64,000 bases of DNA, from contig NC_067199.1 of assembly GCF_000699445.3 (NCBI RefSeq), positions 30,340,402 to 30,404,401 of the forward strand. The letters are read 5' to 3'. Source of the DNA: Schistosoma haematobium (lineage: Eukaryota > Platyhelminthes > Trematoda > Strigeidida > Schistosomatidae). The translations under genes and the position numbers were made by a program. The notes beneath the pieces were generated by a model. The model was not told where the DNA came from, ran no database searches, and saw only the letters and a list, made by a program, of their open reading frames with translations. This document shows, one piece after another, positions 48,525 through 59,905 of the stretch. The number at the start of each line of letters is the position of its first letter. Position 1 is the first letter of the stretch.

Positions 48525-49565
48525 CACCGATATTTGTAGGTTCCAAGTAGTTGAAGAGAATAAATTCATACCATTCTCTTGCGATCATTGTTGTTGGTTT
48601 ATCCAAATTTATAAGTGGGAAAAAGCTTTGACGTAAAATGGTTATGAAAATCAATCTTAGCCCAGAGTTCGACTAGGCAAGCTGTGTAAACAGTGCCCTA
48701 AGACATATCCATAATTCTAAGAAGTTTAATATGTATGACTAATAAAACCATGAGCGTGAAATTACATTACTTTAAATGATTCAGTCCAGATACAAATAAG
48801 GTTACAGAATGATACACGAAGTAAAGTTGTCTGGTCCTGACTGTGTCTTGTTCTTTTTTTATTGAGCATCATAACATTACTATCAGTAAAAGATATTCTA
48901 GTAGTAATCAACACCAAATATTGCGACATAGCTTGAAGAATACTGTGACAATACAGCTTGATTCGTTGAGTCTATCATTTTGTAGTTGACTTATCGTGGT
49001 TCTTCAACTGAAGAATCAATTGCCTGGTTTCTCGATCAATGTGTTCTACAAATTCAGCTGCACCAGAGAAGAAAGCTATATCTGACGTATAATCAGATAA
49101 CTAAGCTAATGAGTTAGTTAGGGCCTTCTTAGAAACCTAATTAACGCAAACACTGTAACCAAAACTGATATCGAACTTCATTTATAAAAACCATGTGTTT
49201 TAGTGGATTCTGGTTAGACAGTAATCTATTTCAGTTTATAAAACTGTTTTAAATCATATTTTTGAAATATAGGCTAGTAGCCCAATAATGAACAAGTAAG
49301 TTGCTGAAACGAAATAGTTTTTTTAATGCTCCATAGCTTTCAATAGTTCTTAATCAAAACCTCATTTTTGTCTACTTTTTCTCTTATTCTATACACATTT
49401 GAAATTTAACGGGCTTTGAAACAATTTATTGAAGATTACTGACTAATTGCATAATATAAGTTTGATTTCATCTCCTCTAACTTACCAGCATTAACTTAAA
49501 AACGAAGATAATAGAACATAAGGTTTTTCAGTAAACTGTTCATAACTTAATTGTTATGAATCAAA
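48525..49565. other. AT-rich DNA, no gene seen
   Basis: Nothing recognised. Confidence 0.5.
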
Positions 49566-49569
49566 TATT

Positions 49570-49735
49570 AAGCTTTTATAAACAAAGATGGATAATGGCT
49601 AGCAGTGGAATTCAGGACGCGCGTTTCGTCCTATTTAGGACATACGCACAGTATGCACATATGTCAATAACAGACTGATCAATTGTAGTCTTAAACCTCA
49701 ATGAGAAGATACAAGCAAAAATACCAAGTGAATTT
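49570..49735 (-). mobile_element. Sm-alpha-type SINE with inverted 5' segment
   Basis: The ribozyme 3' half (AAATAGGACGAAACGCGCGT, cleavage GTC, CCACTGCTAGCC) is on the minus strand. Beyond about 49641 the leader (TACGCACAGTATGCAC, TGATCAATTGTAGTC) is on the plus strand. The tRNA-like part and the ribozyme core are missing at the join. The order (inverted 5' piece, then sense 3' piece) is the twin-priming pattern. Confidence 0.75.
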
Positions 49736-49739
49736 AAAT

Positions 49740-52700
49740 ATTAAGCTTAATTTGATAATAATCGTGTTGACCAATGAAAATTATTTGAAAGTATTCTAGG
49801 ATTAAAATTTTAAAAAATCATCGTTGTAAAAGCATATCGTAACCTTACAATGAAGCTTTTAGTTTCCGTCTACTTCTGTATAAAAATGTGATCAGATTAA
49901 TTAGAGACAAGTAATAATCGAAAAGGTTATGCGATAGCATAATTAAATCGATTAATCATTTTAATGGCAATATATGCATGTCTAACCATAAGCATGTATA
50001 ATAATCTTCACTACACAAACTGGAAAAATACAGAAACGGATTCATATACCCATATTTTTCAGTGTTTTGATATCGAGCTACATATTATACCCTCAGCTCC
50101 CATCTTAAAATTACTAAATTACTTAAAGATTTAATTTCACTTTTTCATTGTTTGCCGTTGTTGTGAATTGGCAGTTCATAGTGGGTACGCACAATCGTTG
50201 GTTTTACAGTCTTATTTAATAAAGAAGTTTCATTCCATTTGACACTTGAAAATAACAGATCTTTTTATTTCAGAAATTGATAGTTATATAATTTAACGTT
50301 TATTTTATTGAACCGATTTTATAATTTAACTATTAATAGTGTAATTTTAGTAATTTTAGAAATATTACAATAATCTTTTGGGAAAATTCATTTCATTTAT
50401 GATTAGTAAATATGAATATGTCTGATTTATTCACTCTTTATTTTGTTCTGTTTATTCAACATTGAACTGAAGTGATAAGGAAGTGAAGATATGCTCGCTT
50501 TTCTCAATTTATATAACAAAAATGATAACTAGGAGCTAAAAATTCCAATGCCAATAATATAATTATTTATAATATTCAACGATCGTTAGCCAGGAACTTT
50601 TACTATGGTATTTTCAAATTAACTGAGAAACATAACTAGATTCAAAACCAGTACCTTTTAAATTATTGACTGAAAATAGTTAAAGAATAATTGAAGACTG
50701 GGTAGAACTGTAAGCTTATTTTGTCCTACTAATAAACACCCCAGTAGTGTGCAACAACATTTGGAACTGAACCCAAGATGAGTCTAATTTGCATTGGTCG
50801 GCAAAATCCACCCACCTAAACCGTTTAGCTATCTTTATCAGCAAGTAAAAACGTTTCCTTCTTTAAGTAAAAATCTCGGGTTAAACCCATGAAACTGAAA
50901 TTCTATACATACCATGTTCTATGTTTGGCTTCATTAAGTGAGATTGAAACATTATCTTCTTTGTCATTTGAAATATAACTGAGAGTACATTTAATAACAT
51001 TTATGTGTAACATCAACTGGTGTCAAGTCATTCATACTTAGTTCGGTATCCGAATATTGAGCATTCTTTAAATATCATCAAATTTTTTACTTTCCCTAAA
51101 TTTGGCTATGTATACTTTATTCATCTCTTGGTTACTAATCGCTAGTTTCAATGCAACTCATCAACTTGGTATAAGTTGATACGCTTAACTTTTCATTGCA
51201 CACTCTACATAAAGGTTTATGATATAATTTGCTTATTCAAACCAAAGTAGATGACGTGAGATATGAATTCATTATTTAATGGTTGTTGAAAATCAAATGA
51301 TCTAACCATTCACTAACAGCTTCATCCGTATATATTATCTACTTCATTATCAGACAAGTTTCATGAAAACTAGGATATTTTCAACATTTCCTTAGCTAAT
51401 TCATATTCATTAGTTTGAGGTATTTATTGAATGATAGATCACAGTTACCACCATACACATACGCTTTCATAGAAACTGTCAAAACAGAAACTGTGGCAAA
51501 TTTTTAAAGAATATTTTATGGATTGATAAAGTTCAACCCAAAAGTCTGTCAGTTGTATGAATATTTGTCTAATTTTTTTTTCGAAATTATCTGTTTTCTA
51601 TTTTTGGATAACGTCATGTGATGGTTTGCTAATAATTATATTTTCTGGTTATTTAAGTTGGATGTATAACATAGTACAATATTTGTCATAGTATCACATG
51701 AGTATTTATTGAGATCATTTGAGTGATCGGATTTGACTTTTTATATTATTTTACAAGTCATCTTTAATCTGAAGTTATCAGAAGATCATAAAAGATTATA
51801 GCTCAGTATAAAAAAATCTAGTTGATATTAATATAAATTTTCTTATGAAATCTCCAAGATACTATTGATTATCAACAGAAATACAAAAAGCCATACATTC
51901 ATAACATTTACGTTTATAAGATTTTAAAACAATTCGATAAACATTGATAGCAACTCTTCTACAACCAATTTCGATTATGGTTAATTTTGGTTAATACCTT
52001 TTATCGACTTACTTAACAGACAATGATATTTGAACAGTAACAATTCGTATATCTCTTTGTACGTTATGATCACTAGATCACACTATAAATTCTGGATAAT
52101 ATATCGATCGCTTAAATATCACTCGATAATTCATTCTCCTCCCTATGTATATGTGTACTCAAATCCTATTATTAGCTTTTGCTTTGCATTGCTGCGCCTT
52201 TATACAATTTGACTATAAATTTGCCTATGTAATTGCTCACATATACATATTTGTCTCTCTGTCTGCTTCAAATTCGCTTGATGCGCTTATAACTTTGTGA
52301 TCTTCGCTATCCATAAATAAAACTGTAGTTGCTGCTTCTCATTAACTTTTGATTTCAAACACCGTTAAAATCATATAACAAAGGTTACAAGTGTGATTGA
52401 TTAACGAAACAAAGCATTAAAAATGGATCGATAATTGCAACATTATAAGGGTAAACTGACTATACCACATATTTCACTATTTCAAAAATAAAAAAACGCG
52501 AAAACATCACTCCTGTTTCAACCTTATTGTAATTTAAATTCGCTTGGTGTAGTTTTACTTGTATCTTCCGATTATTATTTAGGACTGCAATTGATTGTGC
52601 TCTTCACAAACGCTGTATCTTTTTAACCGAGTGAAATCTACCTTGATTTTGTTCTTGTTCAAACCGTATATATTACAGAATTCACGCCAGTTTACAGGGA

Positions 52701-53190
52701 GGATCAATTTGATATAAATAGTAATATTAGATGTACAGAACAAACATGTGATAGAAAGTTTTAAGTATACTAGTTCAGTAATTGTTTAGGTGGTACATGT
52801 ATTACAGCGATCCAATGCATCAACCAGGAACTTTCAATATTTCTTAAATGGACAGCCTGTTGATTTATGAACGGAGTAATTAAGGCCATTTCGTTTGCCA
52901 TATCGAATTAGTGATAATTATTTACAACTAGAGAAATTAAAACGAAAACAGAGAGCACGTAACAACAAAGCAGTAATTACCAAAATATGTCAATCAGGTG
53001 TACCAAAATGCGTGTGTCATGTAACACAGTGATATACTATTGATGTTAGATATTATTCAAATTATTTAAAGTTGCTAGGGTCGGTGTTAACATAAAGTGA
53101 TAACAAGTAGGTTGTTTTACTTAGGGAATGCACTAATAAAAATGGCTAAACATTTAAAGTTCCTGTAATATCACTTGTGGGATTAGATAC
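49740..53190. other. AT-rich DNA with an Sm-alpha remnant
   Basis: A fragment at about 52545-52625 (GTATCTTCCGATT, TTAGGACTGCAATTGATTG) matches the Sm-alpha leader. At 52770-52900 the minus strand has short coding-like frames near the candidate exon, but each is closed by stops. Otherwise I see nothing. Confidence 0.45.
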
Positions 53191-53196
53191 ACTTAC

Positions 53197-53900
53197 AGGT
53201 GCTAGAATATTCAATGCATTTTCAGAGGAGCAGTATGCATCGATGCAGCGAACAAATAACGGGAGTGATTTTATCGTACGGATAGATTGTGGTAGGTTAT
53301 TTGAGAGTCTAGAAAATGTACAGGTAAAGTAATTCATATAAAGAGATGATTTAGAATAAGTTTGTTTCACTAGTGCCAAGGAATTACGAATGTCATAATG
53401 AGAAGTTTCGGCATATTGAATCACGTAAATAAATTATAAAAATTATCTGATGGCCATTGACTAAACAACTGGAGTTCAGTTTTTGCACTAATTAATGATA
53501 GACCATCACGAAGCCATGCAGCTTGTTTGACAAAACAACGATGACTACTACCACCACGCAAGGCAGTAATTGAAGAATATCGCCAACAAGATTCTTGTTG
53601 TTGTGTTAGCATTGATTTCTTCTTTTCAATTGATGTAAGAGGTGATAATGATATCGATGACGAAGAGTTGAAGTCAGCTATGACTATACGAGTACAAGCG
53701 ATAGGTTTCCAGTCTACATACACTTCACCAATTGTAGTCATTAATGTTGGCTGACATGCATGCCCACCTCGTAGTTTATTACGACTTAATGAAAGATTTA
53801 GACAGACCGGTGCGAAAACAAATATTTCTGAATCAATAATGATTGATAGTAAATGTCCGCCGTCGTCTGCATTAACCCAATCCCATCGAATGGATAATAA
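53197..53900 (-). CDS. Candidate internal exon with one frameshift, unidentified protein
   Basis: On the minus strand a pyrimidine-rich tract (CTTTCTCTTCTCAATCAATC) ends in ATTAG at 53901. The exon then reads LLSIRWDWVNADDGGHLLS, then IIIDSEIFVFAPVCLNLSL, down to QLFSQWPSDNFYNLF near 53430. There the frame closes. The next frame is open (IQYAETSHYDIRNSLALVK to ENALNILAP) and ends exactly at the donor GTAAGT (53191-53196). Codon content and residues look like a real globular protein. The frame change (53424-53440) is an indel, a sequencing error or decay. I do not recognise the family. It may be part of a large multi-exon gene whose introns hold the surrounding repeats. A hammerhead SINE sits in the upstream intron. 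Confidence 0.5.
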
Positions 53901-53944
53901 CTAATGATTGATTGAGAAGAGAAAGATTTTAAAATCAAACAATC

Positions 53945-54165
53945 ATACATAAAACCGTAGGATCCAAAGATCAGTGGATTAGAGGTTAAACGTTCACGCA
54001 TGAGACCGAAAGTCCTTAGTTCGATCCCTGTGTGCAGAGTTGCCAACGCACAACGACGCTGAGGCGTCTCAAACTAGAATGAAATGACTGTACAGTGCTT
54101 CCAGGTTTTCAATAGTAGTCTAACATTGGTCGCTTTATGATCTCAATGAAATTCTACATGAAATA
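53945..54165 (+). mobile_element. Hammerhead SINE family B, degraded
   Basis: A tRNA-like part with AGATCAGTGGATTAGAGG (A box region) and GTTCGATCCC (B box). The ribozyme region keeps GAAA and CAGTGC, but the core has changed to CTGAGGC and stem II no longer pairs. It lies just upstream of the candidate exon. Confidence 0.7.
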
Positions 54166-54169
54166 AGGA

Positions 54170-56010
54170 AACAAACCCTGTTCTGTAAAACAAATGGCAG
54201 AGCTATACCGACCTATAAAATATTGAGATCCATACCTATTAAGCCAATTAATATATGATAAATATTTAGGAATTACGCTTTACGCTACAACCAGGCATGG
54301 TAGTTAATGTTAGTACGACATAACAAACCTTAGCCCTAACTCTTAATCTTAATTTCCCAGCACTATTTCCTAACTCTATTTTAATGAGTGCGTTGTAACT
54401 TTAAAGCGGTTTGAACGCTCACCATTGGAGTGGCAATATAGCTAAGTTTTACCGCAAACGGATTAGTGTTTGTGTAAAACAAAAGTTTATGATACTTATT
54501 TTAAATTTACGTGCAAAAAGCTGGTAAATTAGAAGGATAGAGATGTAGGTATTATATTGTGTTCAGTTGAATGCAACTTGATATAACGGTTTATTTAAAA
54601 TACTTTTCTTCCCGCGGTATATCACGACACCACGACTATACATTAAAGAGATTGGAACGGATGATCCAGTTCAGAATGCCACTACACACCACTGCATACT
54701 CAAACGATCCATAATGCACAGACCAGATCATCTTATAACAGATACCCCCGTTCACAAACAAGAATAAATAACCAGAGTAACACTTGACAATACTTTATTC
54801 TACACAAGTATAAGTAGTTACACTCAGTGAGTCTGGAGCAGAAAATCAACGGAAGGGAAGAAAATCACATATTGAATTGTTAGTAAGCTGATCGACTGTT
54901 TGTTCATACTTAATGACTGGTCACATTTACTTTCACAACCACACATCAAACCCACTTCATACTGGAGGGTTTCGATAAGAACAGCTCAAGTTATCGATTG
55001 TTTTTGTTATCACATATCAGTTGGTTATTTAAAGGATAGTTGCGATGACAGTTTTCTATGATAACATTTGCAGCTATTTCATCAGTTGTAACAGTTTGCT
55101 AAAATCGTTGTGTGCTGAAGTCTTCCGGTGGTAATGTAGGGAACAAAGTTAATCCATTTCCATTTTTTTTCTTCCTTTCGGGATTATAAAGCTACCCTGA
55201 AAGTCCCGACCTCTATTTCATATAGATATGTAGAATAATAACGATGAGCTGTTGGTGAATTTCAGTTGCCGCTATATCGAGGACTCCATAAAATACCTTC
55301 GTATAAGAATAAGCTCAATTGGTTTATAATTACCAAGTAGTGTAGGCCCAAACTGAATTTAATATCAACATTAAAAAAATCCAGAGTAATCTTCATATTT
55401 CTATTGAGACTTATTACTGGGTACAAAATACGAATTAAATACAAACGGTACCTTTAATAAACAAAATATGATTCAGTCTTATCGGGATTCATGGACAGTA
55501 AAAGACATCGGCAGATAAACCTTAGCTATTTTAATGAGGAAATAGATCTGATCTACTGATTCCCCTGATCTTGTACAGCAAGTTATATGGAGTGTAGCCA
55601 GAACTCGCTTTCAACACGGATATCAGAACACATTTTAGCGTTATTATATTAACTTCGAGAGGAAAGCGGTTAGGAGATTTACCTTTGAACATCAAGTCGA
55701 CTCTAATCAATCAACTGACGGACAATGTTGTGTGTAACATTGGTTCAGATCTCTCCTCTACATCTAACGAAACAGCCACCTAGTGATTTCAGGCCCTTAA
55801 TGGTGGTCTAATTAGGATCAGTTCATAATTTAGATTGCGAAAATCTTACAGTCTCTACAAATCCCTTTATACTAAATCGATAAAAAAAATATATCAATAA
55901 TCGATTTGTTTAAGAGAAAAACTGTCTTCACAATGAAAATCTAAGAAACAAAACAATCATTGTAATATATAATTCAGAGTAAATTTTCCACACACACATA
56001 CAGAGAAAAA
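54170..56010. other. Intergenic or intronic DNA with a possible LTR relic
   Basis: At about 54560-55070 the minus strand shows an LTR-like order (GAATAAAG polyadenylation site, GC-rich GTCGTGATATACCGCGGG end), but the termini are not defined. A very decayed SINE tail lies at 55775-55880 (AATCTTACAGTCTCTACAAA). Nothing else is recognised. Confidence 0.35.
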
Positions 56011-56016
56011 ATTACC

Positions 56017-56092
56017 TTATCAATATTATTTTGAAAAAGATAGTATTCCGATGTTAATTCAATGGTATCTTCTAATATCCATTCGTATCCAC
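56017..56092 (-). CDS. Weak candidate 76-nt exon
   Basis: The minus strand has acceptor ATTTCTAG, a 76-nt stretch open in one frame (GYEWILEDTIELTSEYYLF) and donor GTAATT. Its phase does not join directly to the exon at 53900, so at least one exon would lie between. Short length makes chance likely. Confidence 0.22.
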
Positions 56093-56375
56093 CTAGAAAT
56101 ATCAAGTAAATAAATAACATTGAAAAGGAATTTCTTTATCAAGTTGTTCAGTGAGTATTTATAGACTAAATAGGACAATAGTGGCATGATTATAGGTCAG
56201 TCGAAATTGACATAGTTTATATTAACAGAGAGAAATTATGAAAAGTACTTTTCTTCTTCATTGTTCTATTCAATACAATGATAGTAAGACATGTGATAAG
56301 TGTAGATACTATAACAATGTAAAAAAATAATAATATAATGAGACGATGGAGAAGATTAAATTGTCTGTATTCTTA

Positions 56376-56442
56376 TTTCAGAAGAACTACAATGGACATG
56401 AAAAGGATGGATAGCAACTGGAAAGAATTGCCATATGAAGGA
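56376..56442 (+). pseudogene. RTE scrap
   Basis: Encodes TTMDMKRMDSNWKEL, matching the near-C-terminal RTE segment [14 protein letters not shown]. Confidence 0.6.
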
Positions 56443-56955
56443 TAAAATAATTTGCAAAAAACATAAATCCCATCAAAAAAATTTATTGACAGTAAACTGG
56501 ATTAGTTTAATACTATAATTATATCAGAATGAAGTAGTCATTATCTACCAATCAACCTCATATTAAGTCTTAATTAGTAGCACAGAAAGTGAACTTTTAA
56601 CCTGGTTACTATATATATATTTAAAAGGACTAGTGAAGTTATCCATATTTGAGCTTTAATGTTATGTTGGCCTTAGTATTTTATAAACATTTCACTCCAG
56701 GTGATTATCTTCAAAGAAAACAAAACAATAAACGTGGATTTGTCTTGATGAAAACAGATTAAAACGACACTGTACAGTTTTTATAGTTTATAGTTTATTT
56801 AACTAAAGTTTAAGTTAGATAAATAAATAAATAATTGGCACCATTCTAAGGTCAAAATGAAGTTTGACTGTTTTGATAAATATTTCGTTGAAGTATTTCG
56901 AATTAGTTTGAACATTTGATGGTTGTTATTAACAAAAAACAAACACACCAAATGA

Positions 56956-56960
56956 GTAAT
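56956..56960. repeat. Left 5-bp flanking repeat GTAAT
   Basis: Identical to 59901-59905. Together they look like the target-site duplication of the whole block 56961-59900. Confidence 0.65.
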
Positions 56961-57515
56961 TGTTATGAACGGGGAATTAAGAAGCCCAGACAATTACGAA
57001 AGCTATTTTCTTAAGACGTTATTGCATTTCATTCAAACCCTGTAAAACACTTATATTTATTTTTGTCCTTATCTTATTCTACGTAACACGAGCTTTCGTT
57101 CTATGTATCATTCACTAGCATACCCTTTTTTGTTCCGAAAATATTGTAATTTAAACATAATATTTTGCACTGTATTTTCTACCCTAATTCCCTGTTTCGG
57201 GCATAACTGTATTTTTCCAAATTATCATACGTCGTGGTCAAGATATTCACTTATTTATTCATGTACATTTTTGTAGTAATCTGAATTCAGAGAATCCAGA
57301 GTTCAGTGTTCCAACTGTCTTGTCTTCTTTCACTTGCGTGCTTGCCAACCAATCAGGATTTAGAATAGTTCTCTCTACCCCATCTCGAACTCACGCGTAT
57401 TAGACTCAAGGTTAAGCCACTCAGCCTAACGCGTCAAGGTCATAGTTTAGTCTAGACAGATCAAGGTGAAGTCATAACAAGTATCACGGGGTAAAAGCGA
57501 TTCAAGGTCATAACA
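56961..57515 (+). mobile_element. LTR A (555 bp), pointing inward
   Basis: Begins TGTTATG and ends CATAACA, so it has perfect 7-bp terminal inverted repeats. It is followed at once by a primer-binding-site-like ACTGGCGACGAGGATGGG. Its sequence is unlike LTR B, though both end in CATAACA and use a related primer site. The paired gag of this orientation is absent. Confidence 0.65.
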
Positions 57516-59460
57516 ACTGGCGACGAGGATGGGATGTATGCAGTTGTTTCAGGACGAGTGAGCGTAAGTTATACGGAACCACTACGCGATCAGCAACCAT
57601 AATACAGTCATTTACGATGGATAAAGATTGGCGTCGTTGATAATACTGTTTCAGTTCATGAGATGTTATACGTGGGGGCCAACCACGCTGGATAAATGTA
57701 GATAATCGTCTTAAGATAGGATCGCGGCGAGTGTGTTCAGCGATTCGAGCAGCTGTCACTGGAAGGATTTGTCGAAGATGGTTTATGTAAGATACGGACG
57801 ACAATTGAGAGGAAACAGAAGACTTTGATGTAGACATAACATTAGAAAGAAGTACATGAGACTCCGAAGTTTCACCAGCGCATACTTTGTCTGAAGTCTT
57901 CGATTTGGAAATTTTATGAGAAGGTAATACATCGGCGGTATTAGATTTGACATGGTGAGAACACATAACATTTGAATTGTTTGATTCAGAAAGATCATAA
58001 GAACATGTTTCATCAGAAGCATTTAATTCGTAAATATCTAGAGAGGATGATTCGTCGGAGGCATTGGATTTAGAAATATCATTAGGGATTTGGATAGACT
58101 CATAGGAAACATGAGAACATACCTCATCTAATAATTTATTCAAAGTATCAACATGTGCAATCCAATCTAATCCCAATAGATCTAAATCGTGTCGATTTGT
58201 TAGATAACAAACATCTGTAAATTTACTTCCCATAAGTTGAACATTGCATAGAACCTCCCCTGTCAACTTTACTATGTCTCCTGAAGCATTACGGGCGACA
58301 TGTTCCGTCGGTCGGATGCATGGGCATCCTAACTTGTGCCATGTGTTTTTTGAAATCAACGTGACATCAGAAGCAGTGTCCAACTGAAGTCGTATAAGTT
58401 TTTCATTTACTAATAAATTTACAAATTTCCGCCTACTTTTAAATCCAACTTTAAAGGTTGCAAACGTGGTTTTAATTTGACTGTTTGATCGTTGCTTTGA
58501 ATTTTCGCTACGATGTTTAGTCTTGCGTTTATTTAACGAACAATGACCTTCTTTGTGGCCAATGCGATGACATTTGCGGCATTTATGATTCTTAAACGGA
58601 CAGAATTTTGCAAAATGCCATGCTCCGCAGAACCAGCATGGTGATGGGGGGTTGGCAGGTTGTTTCATGCTTGTACAGTTTTGTTTCGATGATTTCATGG
58701 ATCGGAGCGCATTAATTGAATCAGAACCGGAAGGTTTAACCCTCTGTTGCACCATCGCAGTGTCATGCTTGAGATTAAGTAACCGCTGACATTCAGTTGT
58801 GACCATTTGTAATGTCATATTTGGTTCTTGTTCAATGCGTGCCAACATCCTGGTACGGACATCTGCATCTTCTTCATTCTTTAGACCACATATGAAAATC
58901 AAGCATTTAAATTGGTCCGCTGTGATTTCGTTTATTTTGAAGCGTTCGCACTCTCGATTTACCTTCCCAGCATACGTGAGATAATCGTCCTCTGGAGATT
59001 TTGTTATTTGGAAACATTTATAGCGAGTATTAAATAATGAGGACTGTTCATCGAAAATATCAGATAAAATCTGGACTGTATCTTTGAACGATACATCTCG
59101 TGGATTTTGCGGCAAGATAAAATTTACATATTTATTATATTCCTGTGTTCCCAGTCTTCTTAAGAGTAAGCGGACTTTTGCTGCGTCATCAAGATGCGAG
59201 CATTCAACGCGGAAAATGTCTTCACAACGGTGAAACCACGAACTGAAAATGACATTAGCTTCAGGATCATAATGGAATTCAGAAATAGAATTTATGATGC
59301 TTTCATACTTATCTGATTGACAAGTTGAGGACGACTGTAGTGAGAACATTCGTGCCAATGCATCCAAAAGCTTCGTTTGATTTGCATCATTTTGTGCTTG
59401 CTGCACTTGAAGAATAGTTTTAAGGTCATCCAATGATGCAGGCATTTTGTACTGGATCAA
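57508..59460 (-). CDS. Ty3/gypsy-type Gag-protease ORF with integrase start; RT and RNase H missing
   Basis: A 650-codon open frame. Residues 1-235 resemble a retrotransposon Gag capsid (DPEANVIFSSWFHRCEDIF, AAKVRLLLRRLG). Two zinc knuckles follow: C275-C278-H282-C287 (CX2CX3HX4C) and C294-C297-H302-C307 (CX2CX4HX4C). An aspartic protease follows with DTAS at 361-364 and LLGLDWI at 428-434. Residues 461-543 are six degenerate 14-residue Ser/Asn/Asp repeats. From 558 the frame enters the segment normally found between RNase H and integrase and stops after the first zinc-binding histidines (HTSHP, 641-645), running into LTR A. RT and RNase H are absent, so this could only move in trans. The start is MIQYK or MPASL, just after the primer site. 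The lack of stops suggests recent activity or selection. Confidence 0.85.
   Translation of the reverse strand: MIQYKMPASLDDLKTILQVQQAQNDANQTKLLDALARMFSLQSSSTCQSDKYESIINSISEFHYDPEANVIFSSWFHRCEDIFRVECSHLDDAAKVRLLLRRLGTQEYNKYVNFILPQNPRDVSFKDTVQILSDIFDEQSSLFNTRYKCFQITKSPEDDYLTYAGKVNRECERFKINEITADQFKCLIFICGLKNEEDADVRTRMLARIEQEPNMTLQMVTTECQRLLNLKHDTAMVQQRVKPSGSDSINALRSMKSSKQNCTSMKQPANPPSPCWFCGAWHFAKFCPFKNHKCRKCHRIGHKEGHCSLNKRKTKHRSENSKQRSNSQIKTTFATFKVGFKSRRKFVNLLVNEKLIRLQLDTASDVTLISKNTWHKLGCPCIRPTEHVARNASGDIVKLTGEVLCNVQLMGSKFTDVCYLTNRHDLDLLGLDWIAHVDTLNKLLDEVCSHVSYESIQIPNDISKSNASDESSSLDIYELNASDETCSYDLSESNNSNVMCSHHVKSNTADVLPSHKISKSKTSDKVCAGETSESHVLLSNVMSTSKSSVSSQLSSVSYINHLRQILPVTAARIAEHTRRDPILRRLSTFIQRGWPPRITSHELKQYYQRRQSLSIVNDCIMVADRVVVPYNLRSLVLKQLHTSHPRRQLL
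57516..57533 (+). promoter_or_regulatory. Primer-binding-site-like sequence, plus strand
   Basis: ACTGGCGACGAGGATGGG directly follows LTR A. It overlaps the end of the minus-strand integrase segment, whose codons for HTSHP share ATCCCATCC with it. Confidence 0.5.
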
Positions 59461-59485
59461 TCAATATAGGAAAGAAAAAAAAAAT

Positions 59486-59499
59486 CCTCCGTCGCCAGT
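59486..59499 (-). promoter_or_regulatory. Primer binding site of the gag-bearing element
   Basis: On the minus strand ACTGGCGACGGAGG follows the CATAACA end of LTR B and precedes the gag start codon by about 25 nt, the normal position for tRNA priming. Confidence 0.6.
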
Positions 59500-59900
59500 T
59501 GTTATGGCTTTAAGTTGCGGTCGATTTCTACCCTGTGCTAATTGTTGTGTCCGTGACTGGAAAAATTAGAGAGCAGTGTATTTATCGATCGATTACAGTG
59601 ACACGTAAACACGTACGGACGGCCCAGAGTCTCGATTGGCCCCACTTCCCTGTCTAGCCCAGTTAGCTGAGTCCAGAACAAAAGCCACAGCCTCGGAGAT
59701 ATGAATCATTATATTTCAAACATACTTTGTTTATGTACCAATCAAGCATACCACATCGTACCGTAAAATAGAAAACAACATTTTGTACAATACTCAACAA
59801 GTGAACAGATATCGACCAATAGAAAATGTCCATTTAAAGTCCAAGGACACCATTGGACTTAACATGATAATTATTGGTCTATTCCTCCGCATCCACAACA
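59500..59900 (-). mobile_element. LTR B (401 bp), pointing inward
   Basis: Minus strand starts TGTTGTGG and ends CATAACA, immediately before the primer site and gag. It is the natural 5' LTR of the gag ORF. The outer end is followed by GTAAT. Confidence 0.7.
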
Positions 59901-59905
59901 GTAAT

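Noticed and set aside
52770..52900. Downstream exon on the minus strand (frame starting MANEMALITPFINQQ)
   Set aside because: A CTCTAG acceptor lies upstream, but all three frames from it hit stops before joining, so no spliced exon can be supported.
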